Origin: Enterobacter kobei
GTDB lineage: Bacteria > Pseudomonadota > Gammaproteobacteria > Enterobacterales > Enterobacteriaceae
DNA length: 64,000 nt
Direction of reading: 5' to 3'
NCBI RefSeq assembly: GCF_018323985.1
Contig: NZ_AP024590.1
Location: 3,968,001-4,032,000 of the forward strand
The position numbers were made by a program, and so were the translations under genes. Positions within the stretch are counted from its first letter, which is position 1, and each line of letters opens with the position of its first letter. A model generated the notes under the pieces. The model did no database searches. It saw nothing but the letters and a program-made list of their open reading frames with translations, and was not told where the DNA came from. Positions 8,259 to 18,330 of this stretch are shown piece after piece.

Positions 8259-8644
8259 CTTTAATTGTTACATATAACTAATGCAACAACAATATTTCAT
8301 GTATATAAAAACATTAACCATCTAGTTCTCATTAATTTAACCCACCTTAACTCAAACCCAATATTATTAATACCAAAAATGGTAGTTGAAAACGATATAT
8401 TACCTATAGAAACCAACCACGCTTCTACCATGAATTAATAGCATCACTTTGTTATCTGTGAGCTTACTAAGAACTTTGCTTTTTTTCACTTGAATATGAG
8501 ATTTATCCCAGTATCCTGTCACTATCGACTGAACTTTTGCTTCACTATGTATGTCGTTCAGACATGGAAACTGCTTACTCTCGCCATGACTGTCCATTTT
8601 TCGCACAAACCATACACGCGAAGACAATTTCAAGGATTGGGATG
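8259..8644. other. AT-rich leader/promoter region of the dpdE operon
   Basis: No gene is supported. The first 140 bases are strongly AT-rich and probably hold the promoter of the dpdE-to-dpdD operon. A 77-codon frame on the minus strand starts at a TTG without a ribosome binding site, and an N-terminal extension of dpdE begins without one; I accept neither. Confidence 0.5.
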
Positions 8645-11600
8645 ATGAGCATATTGCCTATAGGGTCACTGGTTGTTTCTGAGCGGTTTGACGGCATCGG
8701 TAAAGTCGTCAGCATTGATTTTGAGGCAAACAATGCAGCAGTTGCATTTTTTGAGTCACCCGCACACCCCTATACACGTCAAGTTGCAATGAGCCTTGAG
8801 GAGTTGACGCCAACGCTCCCCCATGAAGAAGCTGTGATTTACTGTCTTGAACCGCAAAGCCAGCGGTGGGCACGTGCCCGCTTTGGCGGTTCCCGTCCCA
8901 ATGGCGAGTTTTTAGTAATTTTTCGAGAAGATGACGCAACTACGCTACCTATCGATAAGATCTTCATAGTAAACAAAGCGCCCGATAAACCTATAAACCC
9001 AGCACATTTTCTGGCTTACCAGGCCAATGACGCCCCCTTCTTCTTTCCTCGCCGACACTCCTTCATCAAAACTTACATCCAGCAACGCGCTTCCTGCAGG
9101 GGTCTGGCCTCTATTTCCAGCAGCGCTGTCGAACTTGAACCGCATCAGTTGGCCGTGGTACGGCGAGTTTTACAGGATAAAACGCCGAAATACATTCTGG
9201 CGGATGAAGTGGGCCTTGGAAAAACCATTGAAGCAGGTATGGTTATTCGTGAACATGCTCTGGAAGAAGCTGGGCATGTCAGTATGCTTATTACCGTGCC
9301 TGGGCAACTCGTCAGCCAGTGGCGGGAAGAATTAGGCGAACGTTTTCAACTAAAACAGTTGCTTGTGGATGTCTCGACGATGGTCTCCTTGTTAAAGCAA
9401 GATGGTGCTGCACAAGGTATTGTTATTTGTAGTTATTCTGAGGCCTGTCTTCTGCTGAGCAGGGGGTTCTCACCTTCCCTGATGACGATCGATGAAGTCC
9501 ACCAAATTGCCGATTGGCCATGGTCTACGGACGAAGACCAGCGTGATGATTTCAAATTGATGTCCCAAGCATGCCATAAAGCACATTACGCATTGCTTCT
9601 CACCGGTACGCCACTGCATGGTCATGAGCGCAACTTCCTGTCTATGCTGCACTGTATCAACCCGGAAGCTTTCCAGATTGATGAAAACCATCTCAATGCA
9701 TTCACCAAACTAGTGAAAAACCGTGAAAGCCTTGGCGGTGTTTTCTCTTCTTTAGTTCCATCAGTGTCTAATATTAGTCTTCGCCGTAACCTTGATGAGG
9801 TTCTGGTGCAATTCCCCGACGATCGTCAGTTGGCAACGCTATGCCAAGAATTGTTTCCGCTGATCGGGCGATTTTCTCAGCCAACACCTGAACGTGAAGC
9901 GGGTATTAAAGCGATACGACTACATCTTGGCGAGCATTACCGCATTCACCACCGTCTGCTGAGAAATCGCCGTCAGGTTGCACTGAGTCAGGATGAAAGC
10001 AAAAACCTGAATCTGGATCCTCTCTTCCCTGGCCTGAACGGCGTGAGGGAATCTCACTGGCAAACCGAAGGACTAACCCTGGATGAGTTGCTGGAAGAGT
10101 ATCGCGCTATGGCCGTACTACCGCAAAACCAGCATTGGTCGTTAAAAGAAGCGAGCTACATCGCCTGGATTGACGATCTCTTTTCCAGTCCGATTTGTGT
10201 TCTGCAGCGGGCAAAAGCCATTCTCACAGAGTCAACGGGACTGCCCAAGGATGAGCAAGCCTTACTGGAACATATCGTCTCGACGGCTAAAAATGAGCAA
10301 CAAGCTATCGACAATATGCTGGTCGCATCGCTTAATGATTGGTTAAATCAATTTCCAGATGGCAAAGCGATTGTCTTCTGCGATCGTCCTGAACTAGCAC
10401 AGCACCTGTCAGTCAAGATGAGCATTCTGCTGGACTACCCGATAGAACGCTATCAGCCCGGCCAACCACTACAGTTCACTCAGGCACAAACCCCCGTTCG
10501 GGTTCTATTGTGCGATAGAAGCGGCGAGGATGGGCTGAATCTCCACGGAGGACGTCGTCTGGCCGTTCATTATGGTTTGCCGCGATCCTGCAGTCGGATT
10601 GAGCAACGTCTGGGCCGTCTCAACCGCTACAGCGCCAACCTGCGTGGTATCAAACCGGTTCAAAGCCTGATACTAAAAAACCATGTGACCGATAGCTTAC
10701 GCAATCAGTGGGCCGACATTCTGGTGAACAGCATTGGCGTATTTAACAATACCATCGCCAGCCTGCAGTTCGTACTGGATGACTATATCGGTGATGCCTG
10801 GAACAGACTGTTCCTCGAAGGCCCACAAGTGCTGGAAAACCTTGCGGCAGAATTCCCTGGTGAAAATGGCGTCTTGGTCAGAGAGGCCAACAAAATCAAC
10901 ATGCAGGAAAAATTGCTGGCGATGGATGAAGAAGTCTCGCAAGCGGCACTTTTCGCTCAACAGTTAAGTAATGACGATCTCATTGCAGCAGAACAGTGTA
11001 AAGCGCTAACGCCATGGATCTCTCAAGGATTGCGTTTCCGTTCATCAGGAAATGCTAAAGAAGGGATGCGGTTTAGTTTTGAACTAGCTGAACGCAGTTC
11101 TGGGACGCTGGTAGATTTTAAAACATTTCTGACGACCTGCATGCTCAGCTTCGACAAAGAGGGAGGCAATCCACCATCTACCCATCTAATGAGTGCAGAA
11201 CGCATCCCTGCCATTGACGGTACAACAGTTTATCCTTTGCGTTACGGTCAGCCTTTCGTCGATGCGATTTGGCAGTTACTGAATCAGGACGCGCGGGGCA
11301 GTTCGGTAGCGATGCTACGTATGATTAACGCGGAACTGAATGAACCTCGCTATTTCTTCCAGATGAGTTGGCTTATTACCGGCTGCGATCCATTAAGCCC
11401 TTACGCCACTCTTCGTCAATGCGATGAGCTGGTGCCACCACGCATTGTTGAGGAGTGGGTGGCTGCCGACGGTTCTCAGGTGACAAATCCACAACTGCTT
11501 GGAATGCTGAACAGCGAGTACAGCAAGACCCCTTCCGCCACAAAAAGCTATGTGGACCTCAACCTGCGAGCCTCAAGATGGCAAGAGATTGAAGAGCTGA

Positions 11601-11755
11601 TCTCCGCTGATGCGTGGAAAGAACAGGTTGAGCAGGTATATGAAAAAGCGCGGCAAAAACAGCAAGAGTTGGCTCAAGCCAATGCTTATATCCAGCTGAT
11701 GTCGGTAAAAGCGATCATTCTTTGCAGCAGCAATATTTTATCTGGAGTCGCCTGA
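8645..11755 (+). CDS. dpdE: DpdE, SNF2/RapA-like superfamily 2 helicase of the Dpd system
   Basis: About 1036 residues from the ATG at 8645, with AAGGA 8 bases upstream; an ATG three bases earlier is nearly equivalent. The helicase core holds motif I YILADEVGLGKTIEAGM (residues ~183-199), motif II IDEVH (~282), motif III LLLTGTP, and in the second lobe SGEDGLNLHGGRR and SRIEQRLGRLNRYS (~648-662). This resembles RapA/SNF2-type ATPases that translocate on double-stranded DNA. The N-terminal ~100 residues (IGSLVVSERFDGIGKVVSID) look like a small beta-barrel, as in RapA-type proteins. It is the first gene of an eight-gene operon and overlaps dpdF by one base (TGATG). In Dpd islands it belongs to the presumed restriction part; its biochemical role is not established. 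Confidence 0.85.
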   Translation: MSILPIGSLVVSERFDGIGKVVSIDFEANNAAVAFFESPAHPYTRQVAMSLEELTPTLPHEEAVIYCLEPQSQRWARARFGGSRPNGEFLVIFREDDATTLPIDKIFIVNKAPDKPINPAHFLAYQANDAPFFFPRRHSFIKTYIQQRASCRGLASISSSAVELEPHQLAVVRRVLQDKTPKYILADEVGLGKTIEAGMVIREHALEEAGHVSMLITVPGQLVSQWREELGERFQLKQLLVDVSTMVSLLKQDGAAQGIVICSYSEACLLLSRGFSPSLMTIDEVHQIADWPWSTDEDQRDDFKLMSQACHKAHYALLLTGTPLHGHERNFLSMLHCINPEAFQIDENHLNAFTKLVKNRESLGGVFSSLVPSVSNISLRRNLDEVLVQFPDDRQLATLCQELFPLIGRFSQPTPEREAGIKAIRLHLGEHYRIHHRLLRNRRQVALSQDESKNLNLDPLFPGLNGVRESHWQTEGLTLDELLEEYRAMAVLPQNQHWSLKEASYIAWIDDLFSSPICVLQRAKAILTESTGLPKDEQALLEHIVSTAKNEQQAIDNMLVASLNDWLNQFPDGKAIVFCDRPELAQHLSVKMSILLDYPIERYQPGQPLQFTQAQTPVRVLLCDRSGEDGLNLHGGRRLAVHYGLPRSCSRIEQRLGRLNRYSANLRGIKPVQSLILKNHVTDSLRNQWADILVNSIGVFNNTIASLQFVLDDYIGDAWNRLFLEGPQVLENLAAEFPGENGVLVREANKINMQEKLLAMDEEVSQAALFAQQLSNDDLIAAEQCKALTPWISQGLRFRSSGNAKEGMRFSFELAERSSGTLVDFKTFLTTCMLSFDKEGGNPPSTHLMSAERIPAIDGTTVYPLRYGQPFVDAIWQLLNQDARGSSVAMLRMINAELNEPRYFFQMSWLITGCDPLSPYATLRQCDELVPPRIVEEWVAADGSQVTNPQLLGMLNSEYSKTPSATKSYVDLNLRASRWQEIEELISADAWKEQVEQVYEKARQKQQELAQANAYIQLMSVKAIILCSSNILSGVA

Positions 11756-14235
11756 TGACGGAACAATGGTCACGTCTGCAGTTTGCGTTAACCACCTATT
11801 TTACCGATGACGTTACCTTCAAAGAGGGGATTGAAAATCCCTTCTTCCTGCGGTTAATAAACATCATTATCGACCCTACTGCGGGCCTGAATGATATTTT
11901 TGCCGGCTATGCCGATGCCCTTCGCACTGCACAGGTGAGCGGCATCGAAGATCCCTGGCTGCCTTCTCCACCGACGCTGACGGAGACCCCAGACCCACTT
12001 TGGGGGCTGGAAAAATCCGCCGTGGGGCAGACACTGTCACTCGCTGCTGAAGCGGACCTGACGAGCACCCAGGCTACTTACCAGCGCCGAACCCGACGCA
12101 ACTTATTGCAACCGGAAATGGATCCGGCGCTAAAGAACCTGCTGGTCGACACGCCCCATACTCACTACCGTGGCTTTGGACAGCAGGCGGCAATCCGCAC
12201 GCTGCTCACCTCCGACGTCAACAGCACTCTGGTGGTGAATCTCCCCACCAGCTGCGGCAAGAGTCTTATCACGCAAATCCAGGCTATCAGTGCGCCGTTC
12301 AGTTCGTTAACGCTAGTGATTGTCCCAACGGTCGCCCTTGCAATTGAACAAGCGGATTTTATGCGGGACATGCTGCGTCAGGCTGAGCAGGATCACGGAG
12401 GAACCTATGCTTGGGTTGGCGGTCAGGATCACACAACGCGCCAGACGCTGAAAGAGCGGTTGAAAAAAGGCTCACAGCGCGTCCTGTTTTGTTCGCCCGA
12501 GGCGGCAAAATCGTCGCTGGTTCCGGTACTGTTTGACCTTGCGAACAATAACCTGATTGGTGCCGTCGTCATCGACGAAGCCCATCTTATAGACCAGTGG
12601 GGCGCTGAATTCCGTCCTGATTTTCAGCTGATTGCGCCGCTGATTCGTTCATTAAAAGCACAGCCCGGATGCCGTTTTCGCACCCTGCTACTCTCCGCCA
12701 CCTGGAGCCAGAATACCCGTGATGTGATTATTGAGCAGTTCCGCTCAGATGACAGCGAACTGATCGAGATTACAGCGAACTTCCTCCGCCCCGAGCCCGA
12801 ATACTTCGTGCATGCTGAGCCCAACCCTGGTGCGCATCAGCAGCGCGTGGAGCAGTTGCTGATGACGCTCCCACGCCCGCTCATCCTCTATTGCACCACG
12901 AAGGAAGAAGCGGAAAATTGGCATCTCCGACTTCAGGAACAGCATTACCAGCGAGTTGGCTTGTTCCATGGCGACACGGAAACCCTGGTACGCAAAAAAC
13001 TGATTTCACAATGGGCAAGCGACCAGCTGGATATAATGATTGCCACCTCGGCGTTTGGCGTAGGAATGAATAAAAGCAACGTCCGTACGGTCATTCATGC
13101 CGCCATTCCTGAAAATATCGATCGCTATTATCAGGAATGTGGACGGGCCGGGCGTGATGGCAAAGCCTGTCAGGCACATCTGGTCTGGCATAGTGCGCAA
13201 ATGGAGACGGCAGAAAGCCTCTCGGTTGAAAAACTTATCAGCATCCAAAAAGGCTACCAGCGTTGGATGGCCATGTTTAAGCGGTACCAGCCCAGCGACA
13301 TCGCCAGTTATAGCATCTCACTGGATACTAAACCCGATCATATCGACTATCAGGGCGATCGAAATCAAGCCTAGAACCGCAGAACCTTACTATTGATGCA
13401 GCGCACCGGGCTGATTGAGCTGGTGTTCGCAGCCCCTGAGCTGCCAGAAAACCTGCGAAAAAATGAAGAAGAAAACGCTCAGGCAGTTCACGACTGGTTT
13501 GCCCAGTACTATAACAAAGTGCATATTCGCCACTGCAACGACTCGCACCACTCTGAAGAGTATTGGAACACCTTTGTTGATAAGGCCCGCCAAGAAGAAC
13601 TGGCTAAGCGCCGCGCGGCATTTACCTTGTTGAAAACGTGGATCCTCGACCCTCGCACTCCTCTATGCCAGATACTGAGAAAATTTTATATTTATCAGCA
13701 CCATGCGCCAGAAATCACTTGCGGCGGATGCCCGGGGTGTCGGGCTCAGGGTAAAGGCGCGTTCTCCCCAACAGTTGGGGCCGATGTGGAAATTATACGA
13801 GCGACGCCGAAGAAACGAGCGCGCTTCGCTGGTGCCGTCAGGAAAGTGTATTACACCGATGAACTGGAAATGAGGGCTCTTCTATCAGAACTTCGCGTAC
13901 CGCTTCGTCAGCTGATCGGCTCTGGCGATTACGAGACCATCCGAGCAGATAAGGCCGATTTCAGGCATCTGGAACGCGCCCTGGATTCCATCTCTCGCTT
14001 CTGGTGCGTGCAAAAACTTGCTGCACCCACTTCGGACAGCGCGGAAATTGTGATTGTGTCTAACACTGCCACTGCGCTACCGGACCTACCGGCCTCGCGA
14101 TATGAACGCATCATCATCGCCCCGCAGCACCTGGCCGATCCGCAGCATCCTTACAGAAAATGGTGGGAAAGCGCTGGCAACGCGCAACCCCTGGACACTT
14201 TTATCAGGCAACTACAGCATGTCAATCATCAATAA
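11755..14235 (+). pseudogene. dpdF: DpdF, RecQ-like helicase, interrupted by an in-frame amber codon
   Basis: One continuous frame of 826 codons runs from ATG 11755 to the stop at 14235, broken only by TAG at 13372-13374. The first part (539 residues) contains a full RecQ-type core: NLPTSCGKSLITQI (motif I), VVIDEAHLIDQWG (DEAH), LLLSATW, LFHGDTETLVRKKL, SAFGVGMNKSNV and QECGRAGRDG (motif VI). After the TAG the same frame goes on as NRRTLLLMQRTGLIEL and includes a cysteine cluster, ITCGGCPGCRAQGKG, which may bind zinc. The simplest reading is a TGG-to-TAG change (Trp to stop). The truncated product could still fold, and the distal part could only be made by readthrough or from TTG 13393/ATG 13396. 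dpdG overlaps its end by 17 bases. A sequencing error or amber suppression remains possible. Confidence 0.85.
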
Positions 14236-15091
14236 CGCAAACCCAGGAAGCAGCCTGGTGCTGATCCCCTTATTTGATCGCATTGTACAAAATGCCCAAG
14301 CACCGCTTTCTCCGGAAGCGGTTGTGGCTCGCTATCGGCCCAATAACCTGCCCGCTAACGATAACGCTTGGGGAAAAATCAGAGAGAACCTCGTCTTTTG
14401 GTGCCGACTGGGACTCTGGCCTATGGAAGAAGAGAGGATCCTGCCGCAGCCCAATGAGACTCGTCCGCTCTATCAGCGCGTGCTGCAATGCACCATTGAT
14501 GCCTGCAAAGAAAAAGGTATCGCTGAAGGTAAGGAATGTGAACCATTGTGGCGAGTGCTGACCTGTTTGATGAATCTTCAGCAGCACTCATTAGGCGGCA
14601 AGGAACCGCTGGCCCCGAATATCATCACTGAAAAACTGCAAAGATGGCTTCCAACCGAAACCGTTAACTCCAATACCGAAAAGCTGGTCAGGGAATATGG
14701 ACGCTATCTGGGCTTTCTGGAACTAGCGCCGGACCAGAATTACTATACCGATCCAACCCGGGCGATTCAGTGCTTTTTGCCGCAGATTTTTGGCGAACAA
14801 AATAGCCTCTCCATTAAAACCTTCATGGCAAATATGGCTGAAGTGATGCCGATGATGGACGGTGGTGAGTTTCGGGTAAAAGTGCAGGAGATCATGAGAG
14901 AACGGAACTGGTCTGCACCGGAAGGTAAGAATATCAGCACCAGTACATCACTTGCGCTACGTCGTCTGGAAATCGACCAGAAAATTCAGCTGATCGTTGG
15001 GAGTGATGACGCCGCCTCATTATCGCTGCAATTGCCCAATGGTGAAATCCGCCCAGTCAGCCAGATCAGTCTCAGGGAGGCCGCACAATGA
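14219..15091 (+). CDS. dpdG: DpdG, Dpd-system protein of unknown function
   Basis: 290 residues from ATG 14219 (MSIINNANPGSSLVLIPLFDRIV), which lies inside the end of dpdF; its own stop overlaps the dpdH start (ATGA). I recognise no catalytic motif. The sequence is mostly helical, with a region (residues ~60-120) rich in Trp and Cys (FWCRLGLWPMEEE, EGKECEPLWRVLTCLM) and a C-terminal segment (FRVKVQEIMRERNW...ALRRLEIDQKIQLIVG) that could be a winged helix. Name and role rest on position: in Dpd clusters a protein of this kind is found between the RecQ-like helicase and the large ATPase. Tight translational coupling suggests it acts in a complex with DpdH and DpdI. Confidence 0.7.
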   Translation: MSIINNANPGSSLVLIPLFDRIVQNAQAPLSPEAVVARYRPNNLPANDNAWGKIRENLVFWCRLGLWPMEEERILPQPNETRPLYQRVLQCTIDACKEKGIAEGKECEPLWRVLTCLMNLQQHSLGGKEPLAPNIITEKLQRWLPTETVNSNTEKLVREYGRYLGFLELAPDQNYYTDPTRAIQCFLPQIFGEQNSLSIKTFMANMAEVMPMMDGGEFRVKVQEIMRERNWSAPEGKNISTSTSLALRRLEIDQKIQLIVGSDDAASLSLQLPNGEIRPVSQISLREAAQ

Positions 15092-18000
15092 GCATCATGA
15101 ATTACTGGCCGTCACTTGAGCATATCGAGCAGTGCATCCGTAACGAAGCCGAAGAGTTGCAGGATGATGTGCTGTTAGCGGTACATGAGCCGATGGTGCT
15201 TACCCGTCGTGACGTTAACAACAATCAGGCTGTCTTCAGAGATGAAGACCTGTTTACGCAACTGCTCACCACCGAGCGAGCTATCCCGCTCATCGGCCGT
15301 TCAGGGATGGGAAAATCGCATCTGGTACGCTGGCTGGACTGTCGTCTCAAAAGCCATCTGCATGCAAAAGGCGAACTGGCAAAATGGGAAATTGTTCGTA
15401 TCCCGAAAAACGCCAGCCTGCGACAGGTTCTGCTGCTGATCCTTAAAAATCTGCACGGCGATTTTTTTGATGATGTGCGTAAAAGCGTCGACGATGTGGC
15501 TGAACAACACTCCGCTAAAGATCTCGCTGATCTGATGCTGACCATGATGTCTCATCAATTGGAAAGCATGTATAACGAGGCGATGAAGCTCGGTCAGGAA
15601 TATGAATCGCAAGGGAAAGAGATTCCAACAGAGATCGGCAATCGCCTTGATGCGATTAACGAGGAAGTTAGCAATGGTATTGGTAAACTCATTACCGATC
15701 CAAAATTCAAAGAAGACATACTTCAGCCAGGGCATTGCATCTACAGACGAGCCAGTCGCATGAGCGATGGGCTTAAAGACGGCGATGAGGATCACGATAA
15801 CTACGAACTTGTACCTGACGATCTCTTTTTCCAGAAAAATATCGATGATCTGTCGTCACCTGCCCGAGAGTATATTCGCCATTCCCGCATCGATGAAGAG
15901 GGGAATGAGAGAGCCCGTATTCAGGCGGTCAGCGTTCTGAATGAAGCGATGCATGCGGCGTTAAAATCGCTGTTTGCCAAACTCTTTACCTTCAACGGCG
16001 GCAACTTCCAAGAGTTGTTCCAGCAAATTCGCAGTGAGTTGCTCGCACAAGATCGCCGCCTGGTGATCCTGGTGGAAGATATGGCAGCCATTTCGGCCAT
16101 TGAAGACGTGCTGATCGACAGCCTAATCCAAGAAGGTATGCGCGATGGGGTAAAAACGCTCTGCCCGGTGCACTCAGTCATTGCAGTCACCGATAACTAT
16201 CCGGGCTATAAGCGCCGTCAGGAAACGCTGATGACACGCGCAGGCTATGAGTGGAGCATTGAAAGCACCGATAGAGACAACAATGAAGAGCGGATTGTGT
16301 CTCTGTGCGGTCGTTATCTGAATGCGGCACGCCATGGCGCATCAGCCCTGAAGCAGTCGCGGGCAGAAGGTTTGGCCGACTGGCCTCCAATATGGAATGA
16401 TGACGGAGCGCCGGGATGGTTGGCGGACTTTGGGACGACAGACAAACAGCAGGTTCCGCTGTTCCCGTTTAACCGCAACGCTATCCGGGCGCTGGCAAAT
16501 AAAAACTGCCGCGACAGCAGCGGCCAACTGGCTTTTAACCCACGAATTGTGATCAACCGTATCCTGCTGGATATTTTACGTGATTGTCGCGTTGAAGCAG
16601 AGCACGGGGCATTCCCGCCGCCAAACTTTGCCGGAATAATCACGGATCCTGAAATCCAGCATAAAATCAACCAGCTAACTACCAGCAGGACGAGCAGTGC
16701 AGCCTCTCTGGCTGCATTGTGGGGATACGGCAGTCACTCTTGGGAGGAGATTTGCCAGCAATTACCATCAGGTGTCGCCGAGGCCTTTGGTTTGAGCGAG
16801 TTAGCCGATAAAATATCTGCTAATAAAGGCAAAAACATAGATAAAAACAAAGACAAAGACAAAGACAAAGACAAAGACAAAGACAAAGACAAAGACAAAG
16901 ACAAAGACAAAGACAAAGACAAAGACAAAGACAAAGACAAAGACAAAGACAAAGACAAAGACAAAGACATTTTTCCACCGCCACCACCGCCGCCGGCAAA
17001 AACGAGTCTGCCTTTTGTTAAACACCTTAAAGCCTGGGTCAACGACCAGGCAATTTTACCTCAGGATGTTGCCCGCGATCTGCGCGCAGGACTTAACAAT
17101 TGCTATGAACTCTATGCCCAAGTGGAATTTTCCAGTATGGCAGAGCGACCTTCACTGATTGAGCGTAATCCTTTGATTAGCCTGCCACTGGCGGCTTCAG
17201 ATCCCTCGAACGCCATTGTGAAATTCTATGAACTCAAAGACCTCAACGATCCGCTACGCAGGATAGAGATCTACAACGTGTCGCTGGCGATTTTGCGTAT
17301 CCAGCATTACGCCAACTTAAGCGAAGGGCTTAGCTACCCTGAAGCTATGGAAGACTATGCCCACTATGAAAACTTTGTCAGTTGGTGGGTGCCGCAGACA
17401 ACGGAGATTGCAATCAACCATGCCAGGGCGCGGAAACTGAAGCCTGCGCTGCGTAATCATTACCAAAAAGCGCTGCTGCTGGGCCTGTTGACTGGCAAAG
17501 AGAATCCGGTGGAGCTCATTGATGCGCTTTGCCTGACGCAGAAAGGCGTCGGTCGAACTGAGGGTAAGAATCAAGGACGAACAATCAAAACAAGCCCATC
17601 AGATCTCTGTTTCTACGGACTCGAGGCCAACCAGAAACCACATTCCAGCAAAAAAGTGGCTGAAGCCCGGCAGGCAGCACTTCAGGGGTGGGACGACGCC
17701 CGCGACGCATGGCTTTCTCAGGTTGCCGTCCCTGAATTAAGTTCCGGGCTCACCTCAACCCGCGCACTTGAAGCCGAAGTGGTAACCTCCGCGTTGCGAG
17801 AAATCCAGAAAGAACCGCTTGGAGCGGATGTGCAGCGTGCGGCAGAGACAGCCCGCAAAGAGATCGCATCAACTATCGAAAATGCACAACTCTTTGAAAA
17901 TATAAAAAATCAGGATGACTTCATTGCCCTTCTCGATGAGTGGCAGATGTTTATCGAAGCGGTACGCACCCAATATTACCCTTCGGAATCCGAGCAAATC

Positions 18001-18330
18001 AGAAACTCATCATGGTTGCTGGGTGAAATTGAAGCATTAAGAGTAGACGCAGAGGCCAGCCTGAACACACTGCTCACGCTTAATTCCCTCGTCAGGCAGA
18101 AAGATGCCTTCATGCTGTGGCATGACATTTCCCATCTGGATGGTGATTACGTCAGCCGTATCGGTAACCTTCTTGCGCAATGGCAGAATATTCAATCGAA
18201 AATCAGCTTTACGCTACAGCAGATAAACAGTAAGGGTGACGCACCGAAACTGAAAAATGCCTGCACGCTAGTTGAAGAGCGGCTGAAAAATCTGGCGGCT
18301 GATATCAGCGCCTCTGGAGTGAATGAATGA
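15088..18330 (+). CDS. dpdH: DpdH, large P-loop ATPase with a (Lys-Asp)20 linker
   Basis: A 1080-residue protein. Walker A is PLIGRSGMGKSHLVRW (residues ~67-82), and a Walker B-like LVILVEDMAAIS lies near 325-336, so the first ~560 residues look like an AAA/STAND-type ATPase. Residues 588-627 are exactly (KD)20 coded by a perfect hexamer repeat, followed by IF and seven prolines. The remaining ~440 residues are helical, with no recognised fold. The charged plus proline segment should be a flexible or extended linker between the two halves. AGGGAGG lies 7 bases before the start. It overlaps dpdG and dpdI by four bases each (ATGA). It is a Dpd-cluster protein whose activity is unknown; an energy-consuming role in restriction is an inference. 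Confidence 0.8.
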   Translation: MSIMNYWPSLEHIEQCIRNEAEELQDDVLLAVHEPMVLTRRDVNNNQAVFRDEDLFTQLLTTERAIPLIGRSGMGKSHLVRWLDCRLKSHLHAKGELAKWEIVRIPKNASLRQVLLLILKNLHGDFFDDVRKSVDDVAEQHSAKDLADLMLTMMSHQLESMYNEAMKLGQEYESQGKEIPTEIGNRLDAINEEVSNGIGKLITDPKFKEDILQPGHCIYRRASRMSDGLKDGDEDHDNYELVPDDLFFQKNIDDLSSPAREYIRHSRIDEEGNERARIQAVSVLNEAMHAALKSLFAKLFTFNGGNFQELFQQIRSELLAQDRRLVILVEDMAAISAIEDVLIDSLIQEGMRDGVKTLCPVHSVIAVTDNYPGYKRRQETLMTRAGYEWSIESTDRDNNEERIVSLCGRYLNAARHGASALKQSRAEGLADWPPIWNDDGAPGWLADFGTTDKQQVPLFPFNRNAIRALANKNCRDSSGQLAFNPRIVINRILLDILRDCRVEAEHGAFPPPNFAGIITDPEIQHKINQLTTSRTSSAASLAALWGYGSHSWEEICQQLPSGVAEAFGLSELADKISANKGKNIDKNKDKDKDKDKDKDKDKDKDKDKDKDKDKDKDKDKDKDKDKDIFPPPPPPPAKTSLPFVKHLKAWVNDQAILPQDVARDLRAGLNNCYELYAQVEFSSMAERPSLIERNPLISLPLAASDPSNAIVKFYELKDLNDPLRRIEIYNVSLAILRIQHYANLSEGLSYPEAMEDYAHYENFVSWWVPQTTEIAINHARARKLKPALRNHYQKALLLGLLTGKENPVELIDALCLTQKGVGRTEGKNQGRTIKTSPSDLCFYGLEANQKPHSSKKVAEARQAALQGWDDARDAWLSQVAVPELSSGLTSTRALEAEVVTSALREIQKEPLGADVQRAAETARKEIASTIENAQLFENIKNQDDFIALLDEWQMFIEAVRTQYYPSESEQIRNSSWLLGEIEALRVDAEASLNTLLTLNSLVRQKDAFMLWHDISHLDGDYVSRIGNLLAQWQNIQSKISFTLQQINSKGDAPKLKNACTLVEERLKNLAADISASGVNE
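16849..16968 (+). repeat. 20 perfect tandem AAAGAC hexamers inside dpdH
   Basis: Exactly 20 uninterrupted copies of AAAGAC (120 bp) are in frame as Lys-Asp, preceded by the imperfect copy AAAAAC. The unit is six bases, so copy-number change by slippage lengthens or shortens the linker without frameshift. Confidence 0.97.

Noticed and set aside
8400..8633. 77-codon minus-strand frame upstream of dpdE
   Set aside because: It starts with TTG, has no ribosome binding site, and lies over the leader of dpdE; I see no family resemblance.
8537..8644. N-terminal extension of dpdE
   Set aside because: No ribosome binding site precedes it, whereas AAGGA stands 8 bases before ATG 8645, where the conserved-looking protein begins.
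13375..14235. Second part of dpdF as an independent gene
   Set aside because: It is in the same frame as the helicase, separated only by one TAG, and the first start codons (TTG 13393, ATG 13396) lack a good ribosome binding site.
16849..16968. CRISPR array
   Set aside because: The repeat is a 6-bp unit without spacers and is inside a coding frame.
16734..17042. Minus-strand frames reading (Leu-Ser)n or (Val-Phe)n
   Set aside because: They are only the complement of the AAAGAC array in dpdH.
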